From: Gallionella sp.
Lineage (GTDB): Bacteria > Pseudomonadota > Gammaproteobacteria > Burkholderiales > Gallionellaceae
NCBI GenBank assembly: GCA_028707275.1
Contig: JAQTUP010000001.1
Location: 310,001 to 374,000, forward strand
Length of the DNA stretch: 64,000 nucleotides
Direction of reading: 5' to 3'
Under the pieces are notes generated by a model, which worked only from the letters and a program-made list of their open reading frames with translations, had not been told where the DNA came from and ran no database searches. Of the stretch, positions 43,563-53,208 are shown piece by piece. Within the stretch, counting starts at the first letter, position 1, and each line of letters begins with the position of its first letter. The translations under genes were made by a program, and so were the position numbers.

Positions 43563-44189
43563 TTATTGGCGGGCGATGACGCCGCGCAGCAGCATTTCAT
43601 CGAGAACCTGACGCACACAGGTATCGAGCTCTGCAACGCCGGTGTTTAAAGCGAGTTCTGGCGAAACAGGAATTTCATAAGGGGATGAAATTCCTGTGAA
43701 TTCGGCAATTTGTCCGGCTCTGGCTTTTTTATAAAGACCTTTTACATCGCGTTTTTCACACACGTCTATCGGGGTATCGCAATAAATCTCGATGAAATCA
43801 CCATGAGCGACCACGCCACGCACCCTGTTGCGATCTTCGCGATAAGGGGAAATAAAGGCCGTCAGCACGATGATCCCAGCCTCCATGAAAAGCTTACCCA
43901 CTTCACCCACGCGGCGAATATTTTCGATGCGCCCTTCCGATGAAAAGCCCAGGTCACCACAAAGGCCGTGCCGCACGTTATCCCCGTCGAGCACAAAGGT
44001 GCGACACCCCCGCTGGTGCAAGGCTTCCTCGACCGCATGAGCCAGCGTCGATTTACCCGACCCGGACAATCCGGTAAACCAGACGATGGCACCGCGATGT
44101 CCGTTTTGCACTTCGCGGCGTGCGCGCGTAACCGTGGCCTGATGCCAAACAACATTGGCAGATACCGGAGGGGAAACTGGTTCGTTCAT
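43563..44189 (-). CDS. cysC: Adenylylsulfate (APS) kinase
   Basis: CysC phosphorylates APS to PAPS, the donor used by sulfotransferases. The P-loop is [21 protein letters not shown]. The rest of the family pattern follows: [29 protein letters not shown], then [32 protein letters not shown] and [14 protein letters not shown]. The length of about 208 residues is normal for a stand-alone kinase. I use the ATG at 44189, which has AGGG upstream. It is adjacent to cysQ and in the same direction as the polysaccharide genes. No cysD or cysN is in the window, so APS must come from elsewhere. Confidence 0.95.
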   Translation of the reverse strand: MNEPVSPPVSANVVWHQATVTRARREVQNGHRGAIVWFTGLSGSGKSTLAHAVEEALHQRGCRTFVLDGDNVRHGLCGDLGFSSEGRIENIRRVGEVGKLFMEAGIIVLTAFISPYREDRNRVRGVVAHGDFIEIYCDTPIDVCEKRDVKGLYKKARAGQIAEFTGISSPYEIPVSPELALNTGVAELDTCVRQVLDEMLLRGVIARQ

Positions 44190-44204
44190 AGACAACCCTG
44201 GGAT

Positions 44205-45002
<798 letters not shown>

Positions 45003-45041
45003 TTCAAACCAACCCTTCTTGGATGACAAACCATTAATCAC

Positions 45042-45484
45042 CGGCCTTCAGGCCGAGGTGACGCAAGAAACTTTTTCAACAGATGATGTTACGCACTGAC
45101 TTCTAAAGTCAGTATTTTGGAATCATTAAAATTATGTTTTAGCGATAACCTTTGAGCTTCGACCACAACCCTTATGCGCCGCCGAAGACTGCCTGTATAC
45201 AGGCAGAAAGGCAAACAACGGCGCTTCTGGGCGAGCACTGTTTGAGCAGCCGCGCAGCGTGCGAGTACCTCACCCGCTTGTTTGCTGACTACAAAGGGAA
45301 CTCCCTCTGTCTTATGCAAGACAGGCTGGCGCGACAGGCGGAGTCGCCTTTTCTTTAGCGACTTTCTTTTGGCGACTCAAAAGAAAGTCGCCAGCAGCCG
45401 ACCTGTCTGTCGGCAGACAGGGCCGTCCCCGGCGAAGTTGATTTAAATACACGACTGATGTTACTGCGCAACATCAGTAAATAT
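45042..45484. other. Non-coding stretch with several palindromes
   Basis: No convincing gene is seen in these 443 bases. Four structures stand out. ACTGACTT/AAGTCAGT (45095-45113) is a hairpin followed by ATTTT. CTGCCTGTATACAGGCAG (45189-45206) is a perfect 18-base palindrome. GCGACTTTCTTTTG/CAAAAGAAAGTCGC (45358-45391) is a perfect 14-bp stem with a 6-base loop. CCTGTCTG/CAGACAGG (about 45401-45420) is a fourth. The ...TTTCTTTTGGCGACTCAAAAGAAAG... core resembles dispersed non-coding repeats seen next to genes in other betaproteobacteria, but I cannot confirm that there are other copies. Confidence 0.55.
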
Positions 45485-45931
45485 TCAAGCTGCAATTTTT
45501 TGGCATTCTTTCGCGCAGGCGGCACAACTCTCCCCGCAGGCTTTGCAAGAGTCATGCTTGTCGGCATGTTTTTCACACTCATCCGCGCACTGTTTACACG
45601 CATCCATTGCCAGCGTCGCCAATTTCGGCAACAACTTTGAATGCTGATTCGCCAGTTGCTGCAATGCACCGCACAGCGCGAGCATCTGACTCACGCTCCT
45701 GGCACAGGAAGCCATGTCACGCTCGCCCTGCCCCAGCAATTCCAGGCAGTGGTTCAGGCATATCTGCCCCTTTTGCACACAATCGCCAGCCGCCCTCGCC
45801 AGCGCCTCATCCGCCGATGCTCCATGATGATGTGCATGCATGGACATGTCGTGTTCTGCCGCCTGCGCATTTCCAAGCATGGCCGTGCCTGCCAGCGCCA
45901 TCCCACCCAACAACAATTCTCTTCTGTTCAC
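45485..45931 (-). CDS. Csp1-like four-helix-bundle copper storage protein, Tat-exported
   Basis: This protein of about 148 residues lines the core of a helical bundle with cysteines that hold Cu(I). I count 13 cysteines, the number known for Methylosinus Csp1. They fall in DCVQKGQICLNHC, then ASCARSVSQMLALC, ACKQCADEC and SCKACGESCAACAKEC, the spacing of the DUF326 family. The N-terminus MNRRELLLGGMALAGTAMLGNAQA has a twin-arginine signal, and a His/Met-rich stretch (HDMSMHAHHHG) follows the cleavage site. I prefer the GTG at 45931, which has GGAG upstream, to the TTG at 45958. The neighbouring OprC-like receptor supports a role in copper handling. Confidence 0.88.
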   Translation of the reverse strand: MNRRELLLGGMALAGTAMLGNAQAAEHDMSMHAHHHGASADEALARAAGDCVQKGQICLNHCLELLGQGERDMASCARSVSQMLALCGALQQLANQHSKLLPKLATLAMDACKQCADECEKHADKHDSCKACGESCAACAKECQKIAA

Positions 45932-46075
45932 TCGGTCTATCTCCGCTGTAGATATCAAAAAAATTAGCCCCCCTTGCTCTGGCCGTTCTCATTATAACTT
46001 GTGCCATCCCCGCCCCGAAAGATTCCTTCGAGGACAGAAATGACAGCCGTCCAAATAACGACACAAGATCCGGCG

Positions 46076-48292
46076 TCAGAACTTCACCGTTACACCCGCG
46101 TTGATCGAACGCCCCATGCCCGGCATGTTCATACCGTAGACAGCTGTACGCTGACCAAGATAGCTCCCTCCCAGAGGATCCGAGTAAAACTTGTTAAGCA
46201 GATTCTCGACACCCACATCGAAGCGCATTTGCTTCCACTCATAACTGCTGCGCAGATTGAGCAAGCCGTAACCGCCTGTCTTGATCTCGTTGCGCACCGC
46301 CTGAACACGGGTCTTGGCGCTGACCAGCTGCGCCTCCACCGTATTAGTCCAGTCGCCCAGATGTTGCTCCACACTCAGCTTCACGTTGAGCGGCATGATG
46401 TGAAACAGATTATCCCCTGTCGTCAGGTTCTTGCCGTTCACATAGTTGAGCACACCCTTCGCTGCAAAACTGCCATATCCGGCAGCATCTGCAATCGGCA
46501 TTCGCGCCGAAATATCTGCGCCATACAGACGCGCCGTTTGATTGACAAATTGCAGATTGACAAAGCCTGTCGTGGCGTTTCGGTTCAATGCGGTACAGCC
46601 AACACCTGCCGTACAACGCGCCGCGTCAATGTAATTCTGGATATGAGTGTAATAAGGAGCGACCTTCACTTCAAAACCATCGGCATCATGAAAACTGGCC
46701 GAACCGCTCAGGGTGCGCGCCACTTCAGGCTTCAGATCGGGATTACCGACATAGCCGTTACCATCGCCAAACCAGTTATTCATGTGCATAGACATCGTGG
46801 TTGTCGACCAGGTATAACGCTCATACAAATTGGGCGAACGGGTCTTTTGTGCGAAGCCGAATTCAAAGGAATGGCGTTCATCCGGCGTGAAGCGAGACAG
46901 CGCGGTGATATCGATATTATTGTCAGAACGCTGATGATTGAGCGCATTAAAAGCGCTCGACTCGGCCAGATAATTGGTGCGCATCCCCATCATTCCCGCC
47001 GTCACATTGGCGTTGTTGTAACCCTGCACCGCACCTGTGTTCATTTTTACGGTCTCGCTACGCAAGCCCAGCTGGGACACCCACTGCGGGTTCCATATCG
47101 CTTCCCATTCGCCAAAAAAAGCTAAGCGATCACGCTGCCCGTTTCTGATGTTCCAGAAGGTATTGGGCGACATCATTCCATTCGCAGCAGCGGACGCCGG
47201 ACTCCACCAGTCATTCAACTGATAGCGCTGATACTCGACACCTGTCCGCAAGGTATCGCGATCGGACAGAATCACATCACCCCTGACAGAGAACCCGGTA
47301 TTTTTGCCATCGGTATCCATCGGCATACCCGCTAAAGTGGTCTGTTTGGCCGCCAGAAAATTCATGTAATGCCGCGTATGCTCGTTATAAACACGCGCCT
47401 GCAACTCACCCCAGCCGTATTGACCTGTATAGTTCAAATTGATCTGCTGGCTGTCATTTTTCAGCATATCCATGTACTGGTTGGCAAAGCCCTGATAAGG
47501 AATACTCTGCAACCCCAGTTTGAGCTCAAACAGATGATGGTCACGGCGCAAGCCGAACGCAACGGCCTGGTTATCAGCCTGATACTGTGACGATGCCACT
47601 TCATCGCCTGCGACGTAGACCTTAGCCCGCGTCCCCACCGACACACCCGCCGCCTTGAAATTGGCGCCTGCGGTGTAATTTTTCGCGCGCACGGTAGACC
47701 CTGTGTAGCGCATATACACGTCTTCTCCGGCAATCGAGGCCGAGATATTACCGCCCTGAGCCGCACTGTTGCTGCGATAGAATGCGCCCGCCTGACCTTT
47801 GAGCCGCGTGCCTTCACCTGCTCTGGCAAATTCGGGGACTGCTGAATCCACCTGTATCGTGCCGCCTGTGCTGTCACCACCGACGCTAACCGGGGTAATC
47901 CCGGCAAACAGTTTGATGCTGCCGACGTTGACAGGATCGATATAGGATAACGGCGAATTCATGTGATTGGCACAGGCCGAGATCAGATCCATACCATCGA
48001 CCTTGACGCGCACCCGGTCATCGGCCATACCGTGTATCACCGGCAAACTGGACACCCCGCCCGCACGGTAAAGACTCACTCCCGGCTGACCGTCGAGCAA
48101 CCTGGCCGTGTCGCTGGTATGGGTGCGCAGGCGAAGCAAGGCTTTTTTATCCAGCCCCGAATCAGCCGTTGCAGGCAACGGTTGCAGCTTTTGTGCCGTG
48201 ACGACCACGTCCGGCAATTCTGCCAATTCAACTGCAAAAACAGTTGGCGCGAACGCCAGTGCGACACACATCGTGATACGTTTTAATTGCAT
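46076..48292 (-). CDS. TonB-dependent outer-membrane receptor, OprC/NosA-like (copper)
   Basis: This receptor of about 738 residues has a signal peptide (MQLKRITMCVALAFAPTVFA), then a TonB-box-like start (LPDVVVTAQKL), the plug (LLDGQPGVSLYRAGGVSSLP) and a 22-stranded barrel ending NAGVTVKF. The plug segment MDLISACANHMNSPLSYIDP (C107, H110, M111) is the conserved Cys/His/Met copper site of OprC and NosA. The barrel is rich in Met-containing loops (MSMHMNNW). The ATG at 48292 has AGGAGAAG upstream, so I use it. It is 145 bases upstream of the Csp1-like gene and probably imports copper that Csp stores. TonB and ExbBD are encoded at 52103-53894. Confidence 0.9.
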   Translation of the reverse strand: MQLKRITMCVALAFAPTVFAVELAELPDVVVTAQKLQPLPATADSGLDKKALLRLRTHTSDTARLLDGQPGVSLYRAGGVSSLPVIHGMADDRVRVKVDGMDLISACANHMNSPLSYIDPVNVGSIKLFAGITPVSVGGDSTGGTIQVDSAVPEFARAGEGTRLKGQAGAFYRSNSAAQGGNISASIAGEDVYMRYTGSTVRAKNYTAGANFKAAGVSVGTRAKVYVAGDEVASSQYQADNQAVAFGLRRDHHLFELKLGLQSIPYQGFANQYMDMLKNDSQQINLNYTGQYGWGELQARVYNEHTRHYMNFLAAKQTTLAGMPMDTDGKNTGFSVRGDVILSDRDTLRTGVEYQRYQLNDWWSPASAAANGMMSPNTFWNIRNGQRDRLAFFGEWEAIWNPQWVSQLGLRSETVKMNTGAVQGYNNANVTAGMMGMRTNYLAESSAFNALNHQRSDNNIDITALSRFTPDERHSFEFGFAQKTRSPNLYERYTWSTTTMSMHMNNWFGDGNGYVGNPDLKPEVARTLSGSASFHDADGFEVKVAPYYTHIQNYIDAARCTAGVGCTALNRNATTGFVNLQFVNQTARLYGADISARMPIADAAGYGSFAAKGVLNYVNGKNLTTGDNLFHIMPLNVKLSVEQHLGDWTNTVEAQLVSAKTRVQAVRNEIKTGGYGLLNLRSSYEWKQMRFDVGVENLLNKFYSDPLGGSYLGQRTAVYGMNMPGMGRSINAGVTVKF

Positions 48293-48503
48293 GGTTCTTC
48301 TCCTGATGAAAACCATGCAATATTACTAAAATCCTCTGCGCTGCCTCTGCGGCATATTGCCGCACCCGAGAAATGGACTGAGTGCAGGTTTATTACAAGA
48401 TTGCCCGCGTTGGGTGTACGCTCTGTCGAAGTTTCGTTATCAACTGTCACATTCAGCCATTACAATTGCCGCCATCTATCCCATCCGCACCCGAGTGAAT
48501 ATC

Positions 48504-50873
48504 ATGAACCTCCAGACGAATATCCTCTCCCCCCTCGAAATCAAGCACATCGACGCCTACTGGCGCGCCTGCAACTATTTGGCCGCGGGCATGATTTACC
48601 TGCGGAGCAACCCCTTGCTGCGCGAGCCGCTCAAAGCAGAACATATCAAGAGCCGCCTGCTGGGTCACTGGGGATCGAGTCCCGGCCTGTCTTTTGGCTA
48701 CACCCACATGAATCGTTTGATCGTCAAATACGATCTGGATGCGATCTTCATGGCAGGTCCCGGACACGGTGCGCCAGGCGTGCTGGCCTCTGTGTATCTG
48801 GAAGGCCGATACAGCGAGGTCTATCCGAACAAGGGCGAGAATATCGAGGGCCTGCGCCAGTTCTTCAAGGAATTCTCGTTCCCGGGCGGCATCGGTAGTC
48901 ACTGTACGCCCGAGACCCCGGGTTCCATTCATGAAGGCGGCGAATTAGGCTACAGCGTATCGCACGCGTTTGGCGCAGCGTACGACAATCCCGATCTGAT
49001 CGTGACGGTGATGGTAGGAGACGGTGAAGCCGAAACAGCGCCGCTCGCGACCTCCTGGCATTCCAACAAATTCCTCAACCCGATCAGGGATGGCGCGGTG
49101 CTGCCCATATTGCATCTGAACGGCTACAAGATCAACAACCCGAGCATCCTGTCGCGCATCTCGCACGAAGAACTGGAGAACCTGTTCAAGGGCTATGGCT
49201 GGACACCCCATTTCGTCGAAGGCAGCGATCCTGACGCCATGCATCAGGCGATGGCCTCAACGATGGAAGCCTGCGTGCTGGAAATTCGCCGTATCCAGGC
49301 CGAGGCGCGCGAGAGCGGCATACCGGCGCGCCCGCGCTGGCCGATGATCGTGTTGCGCTCGCCCAAAGGCTGGACAGGCCCGAAAGAGGTCGATGGCAAG
49401 AAGATGGAAGGTTTCTGGCGCTCGCACCAGGTGCCTATAGGCGACATCAAGACAGCTGAGCATTTTGAAAAGCTCGAAGCGTGGCTCAAAAGTTACAAAA
49501 CGGAAGAATTATTCGACGAAAACGGCGCACTCCTGCCCGAACTCAAGGCGCTCGCACCCAAAGGGCATCGCCGCATGAGCGCCAATCCGCATGCCAATGG
49601 CGGGCTGCTGCGCCGCGCGCTGCACATGCCGGATTATCGCGACTACGCGGTCATCGTCGAGAAGCCCGGCACGATCGTTGCCGAAAACACCCGTCCGCTG
49701 GGCAAGTTTTTGCGCGACATCATGCAAGGCAACATGCACAACTTCCGCGTGTTCGGCCCTGATGAGAACAGCTCGAACAAGCTGGACAACATCTATGAAG
49801 TGAGCAAGAAAACCTGGATGGCCGACACCCTGCCAGAGGACGCTGAGGGCGGCGAACTCTCAGCTGACGGACGCGTGATGGAGATGCTCTCCGAACATAC
49901 GCTGGAGGGCTGGCTCGAAGGCTATTTGCTCTCGGGTCGCCACGGTTTTTTCTCCACTTACGAGGCCTTCGTCCACGTCATCGACTCGATGTTCAACCAG
50001 CACGCCAAATGGCTGGCCATGTCCAAAGCCGTGCCGTGGCGCGCCCCGGTATCGTCGCTGAATCTGCTCATCACCTCCACCGTGTGGCGTCAGGATCACA
50101 ACGGTTTCACCCATCAGGATCCGGGGTTTTTAGATCTGGTGGTCAACAAGAGCCCGGAAGTGACCCGCATCTATTTGCCGCCCGATGTAAACTGCCTGCT
50201 GGTGATATCCGATCATTGCCTCAAAAGCACCGACTACATCAACGTCATCGTCTGCGACAAGCAGAAGCATTTGCAGTTTCTGGACATGGATGCTGCCGCC
50301 AAACATTGCGCGAAAGGCATCAGCATCTGGGACTGGGCATCCAACGATCAGGGCGTGGAGCCCGACGTGGTGATGGCCAGTGCGGGCGACATCCCGACCA
50401 AGGAAGCGCTGGCGGCAGTGATGCTGTTGCGCGAGCATTTCCCCGATCTGAAGATACGTTTCATCAATGTAGTCGATCTGTACAAGCTCTCGCCCTCCAG
50501 CGAACATCCGCACGGTCTATCGGACCGAGATTTTGACAGCCTGTTCACGCAGGATCGTCTGGTGATGTTCAACTTCCACGGTTACCCATGGCTGATCCAC
50601 CGCTTAGCCTACCGGCGCTGCAACCACAAGAATTTCCATGTGCGCGGCTATAAGGAAAAAGGCAGCATCAACACACCGCTGGAGTTAGCCATCCAGAATC
50701 AGATCGACAGGTTCAGTCTGGTGATCGACGTGATCGACCGCCTCCCCGCCTTGCATGTCGCGGGCGCCCATGTAAAAGAGCAGATGCAAAACCGCCAGTT
50801 TGAGTGCCGCAACCATGCTTACGAATACGGCACAGACCTGCCGGAAGTGGATAACTGGACCTGGACACTGTAA
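48504..50873 (+). CDS. xfp: Xylulose-5-phosphate/fructose-6-phosphate phosphoketolase
   Basis: This 789-residue TPP enzyme splits xylulose-5-P (and often fructose-6-P) to acetyl phosphate and an aldose phosphate. The first domain has [20 protein letters not shown], then [24 protein letters not shown] and the TPP motif [26 protein letters not shown]-like substrate residues lie in [25 protein letters not shown], and [20 protein letters not shown] and [20 protein letters not shown] are C-terminal. The start at 48504 ([20 protein letters not shown]) is chosen over the frame opening at 48357 because the first 49 residues do not look like protein. The acetate kinase gene follows in the same direction and would turn acetyl phosphate into ATP and acetate. 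Confidence 0.95.
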   Translation: MNLQTNILSPLEIKHIDAYWRACNYLAAGMIYLRSNPLLREPLKAEHIKSRLLGHWGSSPGLSFGYTHMNRLIVKYDLDAIFMAGPGHGAPGVLASVYLEGRYSEVYPNKGENIEGLRQFFKEFSFPGGIGSHCTPETPGSIHEGGELGYSVSHAFGAAYDNPDLIVTVMVGDGEAETAPLATSWHSNKFLNPIRDGAVLPILHLNGYKINNPSILSRISHEELENLFKGYGWTPHFVEGSDPDAMHQAMASTMEACVLEIRRIQAEARESGIPARPRWPMIVLRSPKGWTGPKEVDGKKMEGFWRSHQVPIGDIKTAEHFEKLEAWLKSYKTEELFDENGALLPELKALAPKGHRRMSANPHANGGLLRRALHMPDYRDYAVIVEKPGTIVAENTRPLGKFLRDIMQGNMHNFRVFGPDENSSNKLDNIYEVSKKTWMADTLPEDAEGGELSADGRVMEMLSEHTLEGWLEGYLLSGRHGFFSTYEAFVHVIDSMFNQHAKWLAMSKAVPWRAPVSSLNLLITSTVWRQDHNGFTHQDPGFLDLVVNKSPEVTRIYLPPDVNCLLVISDHCLKSTDYINVIVCDKQKHLQFLDMDAAAKHCAKGISIWDWASNDQGVEPDVVMASAGDIPTKEALAAVMLLREHFPDLKIRFINVVDLYKLSPSSEHPHGLSDRDFDSLFTQDRLVMFNFHGYPWLIHRLAYRRCNHKNFHVRGYKEKGSINTPLELAIQNQIDRFSLVIDVIDRLPALHVAGAHVKEQMQNRQFECRNHAYEYGTDLPEVDNWTWTL

Positions 50874-50876
50874 AGA

Positions 50877-50970
50877 TGGGAAAGGGGGAAGGGATCGCTC
50901 CTTCGTCGCTCAAGGGAGAAGGGCGCGGAGTTTTCACCTCTCTTCACCCTTCTCTCTTCACCCTTCTCTC
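50877..50970. repeat. Heptanucleotide element between xfp and ackA
   Basis: The plus strand ends in TTCACCC, TTCTCTC, TTCACCC, TTCTCTC, four 7-base units. The start of the spacer has the complementary purine-rich form (GGGAAAGGGGGAAGGG, and AAGGGAGAAGGG later), so the two halves can pair. The layout of inverted 7-base arms resembles the rmlB element, with a different unit. The ackA start at 51001 lies just beyond and has no clear ribosome site. Confidence 0.7.
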
Positions 50971-51000
50971 AACGCTTCGCACTCTTCCCAAGATTTTAAT

Positions 51001-52056
51001 ATGCCAACCATTTTGACCATCAACAGCGGTTCCTCTTCGATCAAGGCCAGTTTGTTTGGCGCTGACGGATCGAGGCGCAATTTTCGCTACGAGCACCTGG
51101 CGGATCACGCGCCCGCCTTCGACCTGCTGATGCAAGAACTGAGAGATGAGCAACCCTGTCTCATCGGCCATCGTTTTGTGCACGGCGGCGAGATCACCGA
51201 GGCTGCGCGTTGCGTGAATGACGCCGAGCTTGCCCGACTCAAAAGCATCATCCATCTGGCACCCTTGCATCTGCCGGGCAACCTGATGGGGCTGGAACTT
51301 TGCCAAAAACGCTTTGCCGCCCCGCAGATCGCCTGTTTTGACACAGCCTTTCACGCAAGCATGCCGGAACTGGCGCGCCGACTGCCCATCCCGGCCTCCT
51401 GTGGCCTGCGCCGCTATGGTTTTCACGGCCTGAACTACGCGCATGTCGCGTCCGTATTACCCGAAATACTGGGTGCTGCGGCCAGCGGCAATATCGTGGT
51501 GGCGCATCTGGGCAGCGGAGCGAGTCTGTGCCTGCTGCAAAAACTGAAATCGGCTGACACCACCATGGGCTACACCCCGGCCGGGGGCATCGTGATGGGT
51601 ACGCGCAGCGGCGACCTGGATCCGGGCGTGATGCTGGAACTGGCTCAGCGCCACGATCCTGCCACGTTGCGCGACATGGTGTTCCACCGGATGGGGTTAC
51701 TGGCGCTGTCCGACAATGAAAGCGGTCAGATGAGCGACCTGCTGGCGAGTCCCGGCGCATCCGCGCAGTTTGCCGTGGATTATTTCTGCCGCCAGGTCTG
51801 CGGCGCGATAGGGAATCTTGCCGCAAAAGCCGGTGGTATCGACGCGCTTGTGTTTACCGGCGGCATAGGCGAGCATGCCGCCCTCATACGCGAAAAAATT
51901 TGCGCCCCCCTGGCGTTTCTCGGCATCCGTATTGACAACGATGCGAATCAGGCCGGATTGATCGCCATCAATCAAACTGGCAGTCGACCGGTACTGATTA
52001 TCCCGGCCGACGAAGAGGCGATGATACACAGACTCTGTCTGGCATTTAAGCTGTAA
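51001..52056 (+). CDS. ackA: Acetate kinase
   Basis: AckA makes ATP and acetate from acetyl phosphate. Signature motifs are present: TILTINSGSSSIKASLF, then HRFVHGGE, FDTAFHASMP and GFHGLNYAHVASVLPE. NIVVAHLGSGASLCLL, GIVMGTRSGDLDPGVMLEL and the nucleotide-binding LVFTGGIGEHAALIREKI follow. At 351 residues it is shorter than E. coli AckA (400), as is seen in phosphoketolase-linked copies. The missing length is mainly between NSGSSSIK and the HRFVHGG segment. The frame opens at 50800, but the conserved N-terminus fixes the ATG at 51001. It follows xfp with a repeat-containing spacer of 127 bases. Confidence 0.94.
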   Translation: MPTILTINSGSSSIKASLFGADGSRRNFRYEHLADHAPAFDLLMQELRDEQPCLIGHRFVHGGEITEAARCVNDAELARLKSIIHLAPLHLPGNLMGLELCQKRFAAPQIACFDTAFHASMPELARRLPIPASCGLRRYGFHGLNYAHVASVLPEILGAAASGNIVVAHLGSGASLCLLQKLKSADTTMGYTPAGGIVMGTRSGDLDPGVMLELAQRHDPATLRDMVFHRMGLLALSDNESGQMSDLLASPGASAQFAVDYFCRQVCGAIGNLAAKAGGIDALVFTGGIGEHAALIREKICAPLAFLGIRIDNDANQAGLIAINQTGSRPVLIIPADEEAMIHRLCLAFKL

Positions 52057-52102
52057 CACGCCGTATCACACAACGCCGCCCTCACCAAAAAATCGCGCGA
52101 TA

Positions 52103-52507
52103 TTATTTCGCCACGGTAAGAAACGACAACTTGCTCACCCCCGCCTTCTGCGCCAACGCCATCAGTTCGGCGACACGCCCGTAGGGCACCGCCTTATCCG
52201 CCTCAATCTGCAACTGAAACTGCGGTTCTGTCGCGCGCTGACGCAATATTTCGGCCAACGCTTCATCGCTGACATGTGCCTGATCCAGTGCCACGTTGCC
52301 CCGCGCATCCACTTCCATACTGACTTTTTGCGGCTTATCGTTCTGCCGGACGGCATCAGTTTTGGGCAGGGTGACTTTGAGCGATTGGGGCGAGAGCAAA
52401 GGGGCTGTAATGATAAACACCACCAGCAATACCAGCATCACGTCCACCAGTGGCGTGACATTGATTTCGCTCATCAGATCGCCGTCTGAATTATTGTTAA
52501 AAGACAT
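52103..52507 (-). CDS. exbD: ExbD/TolR-family biopolymer transport protein
   Basis: This 134-residue protein has one membrane helix with the essential Asp in the proton path, in DLMSEINVTPLVDVMLVLLVVFIITAPLL, the textbook ExbD/TolR sequence (the PLVDVMLVLLVVF segment carries the Asp). The periplasmic part ends with VPYGRVAELMALAQKAGVSKLSFLTVAK. It works with ExbB and TonB to energise outer-membrane receptors. It is the third gene of the tonB-exbB-exbD run on the minus strand, and a 44-base gap with a palindrome separates it from exbB. TolR of the Tol-Pal system is less likely because tonB is adjacent. Confidence 0.92.
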   Translation of the reverse strand: MSFNNNSDGDLMSEINVTPLVDVMLVLLVVFIITAPLLSPQSLKVTLPKTDAVRQNDKPQKVSMEVDARGNVALDQAHVSDEALAEILRQRATEPQFQLQIEADKAVPYGRVAELMALAQKAGVSKLSFLTVAK

Positions 52508-52533
52508 GGTTATCCTTTGTAGGTGGCATCGTT

Positions 52534-52551
52534 GTCGGGTTAAAACCCGAC
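52534..52551. repeat. GTCGGGTT/AACCCGAC palindrome between exbB and exbD
   Basis: A perfect 8-bp stem with a 2-base loop lies directly after the exbB stop. Palindromes of this GTCGGGTT...AACCCGAC type occur as dispersed REP-like elements in many proteobacteria. It may fold in the mRNA and shape exbB/exbD expression, but no T run follows, so it is not a clear terminator. Confidence 0.6.
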
Positions 52552-53208
52552 CTACCCCTTGAAATTATACTTGAGCGCCAGACGCATAAAGTCATGCGCA
52601 AAGTTATCCAGCTCGGTGATACGCACCCTCAGCTTGCGCAGAAAATAGTTGTAGGCCAGCACCGCAGGCAGGGCGGTGGCAATACCAATCGCGGTGGCGA
52701 TCAGCGCCTCCCCTATTGGGCCTGCCACGACATCCAGCGATGCGGCGCCGCTTTGCCCGATGCTTTGCAGTGCATGCATGATGCCCCACACGGTACCGAA
52801 CAGGCCGACAAAAGGCGCGGTCGAGCCGATGGTCGCCAGTTCAGCCAGGCCGCGCTCATGGTAACGCTTGATATTTTCCACCTGCTGACGCAATTGGCGT
52901 TCCAGAATTTCCTGCGGCGCGCCGGTGTGCATCAGATCCTGGCGATCTGAACTGAGCGCACGGAGCTCGGCAAAACCCGACTTTGCCAGGAGCGCCACAT
53001 CGCCCTCCCCCTTCGCTGCCACGTCGGCCGCTTCGCGCCAGTCAGCTGCCGCCCAGAAAGCTTCGTGAAAATTGCGGTTGCGTTTGCGATCCTGGGTTAG
53101 CTTCCAAAGTTTAAACAACGCAATAGACCAGGTTGCAACGGACAATAAAACCAACAAAACCAATGTTCCTGCGACTATCGGTGAACCTACACTAAAAAAA
53201 TCGTTCAT
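52552..53208 (-). CDS. exbB: ExbB-type proton channel (MotA/TolQ/ExbB family)
   Basis: This 218-residue protein has three membrane helices: IVAGTLVLLVLLSVATWSIALF near the N-terminus, TIGSTAPFVGLFGTVWGIMHALQSI, and GPIGEALIATAIGIATALPAVLAYNYFLR. The last two are the canonical ExbB channel segments, with the TxxAPFxGLFGTVWG motif. It forms the pentameric motor with ExbD that powers TonB. It overlaps tonB by 4 bases (ATGA coupling). The clustered TonB receptors at 46076 and 55416 are its likely clients. Confidence 0.94.
   Translation of the reverse strand: MNDFFSVGSPIVAGTLVLLVLLSVATWSIALFKLWKLTQDRKRNRNFHEAFWAAADWREAADVAAKGEGDVALLAKSGFAELRALSSDRQDLMHTGAPQEILERQLRQQVENIKRYHERGLAELATIGSTAPFVGLFGTVWGIMHALQSIGQSGAASLDVVAGPIGEALIATAIGIATALPAVLAYNYFLRKLRVRITELDNFAHDFMRLALKYNFKG

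Noticed and set aside
46001..47125. A 374-codon plus-strand frame opposite the OprC-like receptor
   Set aside because: It has no domain pattern, and the receptor is intact on the other strand.
50930..50970. Possible CRISPR-like array because of the repeated TTCACCCTTCTCTC
   Set aside because: Units are 7 bases long and directly adjacent with no spacers, and no cas genes are nearby.
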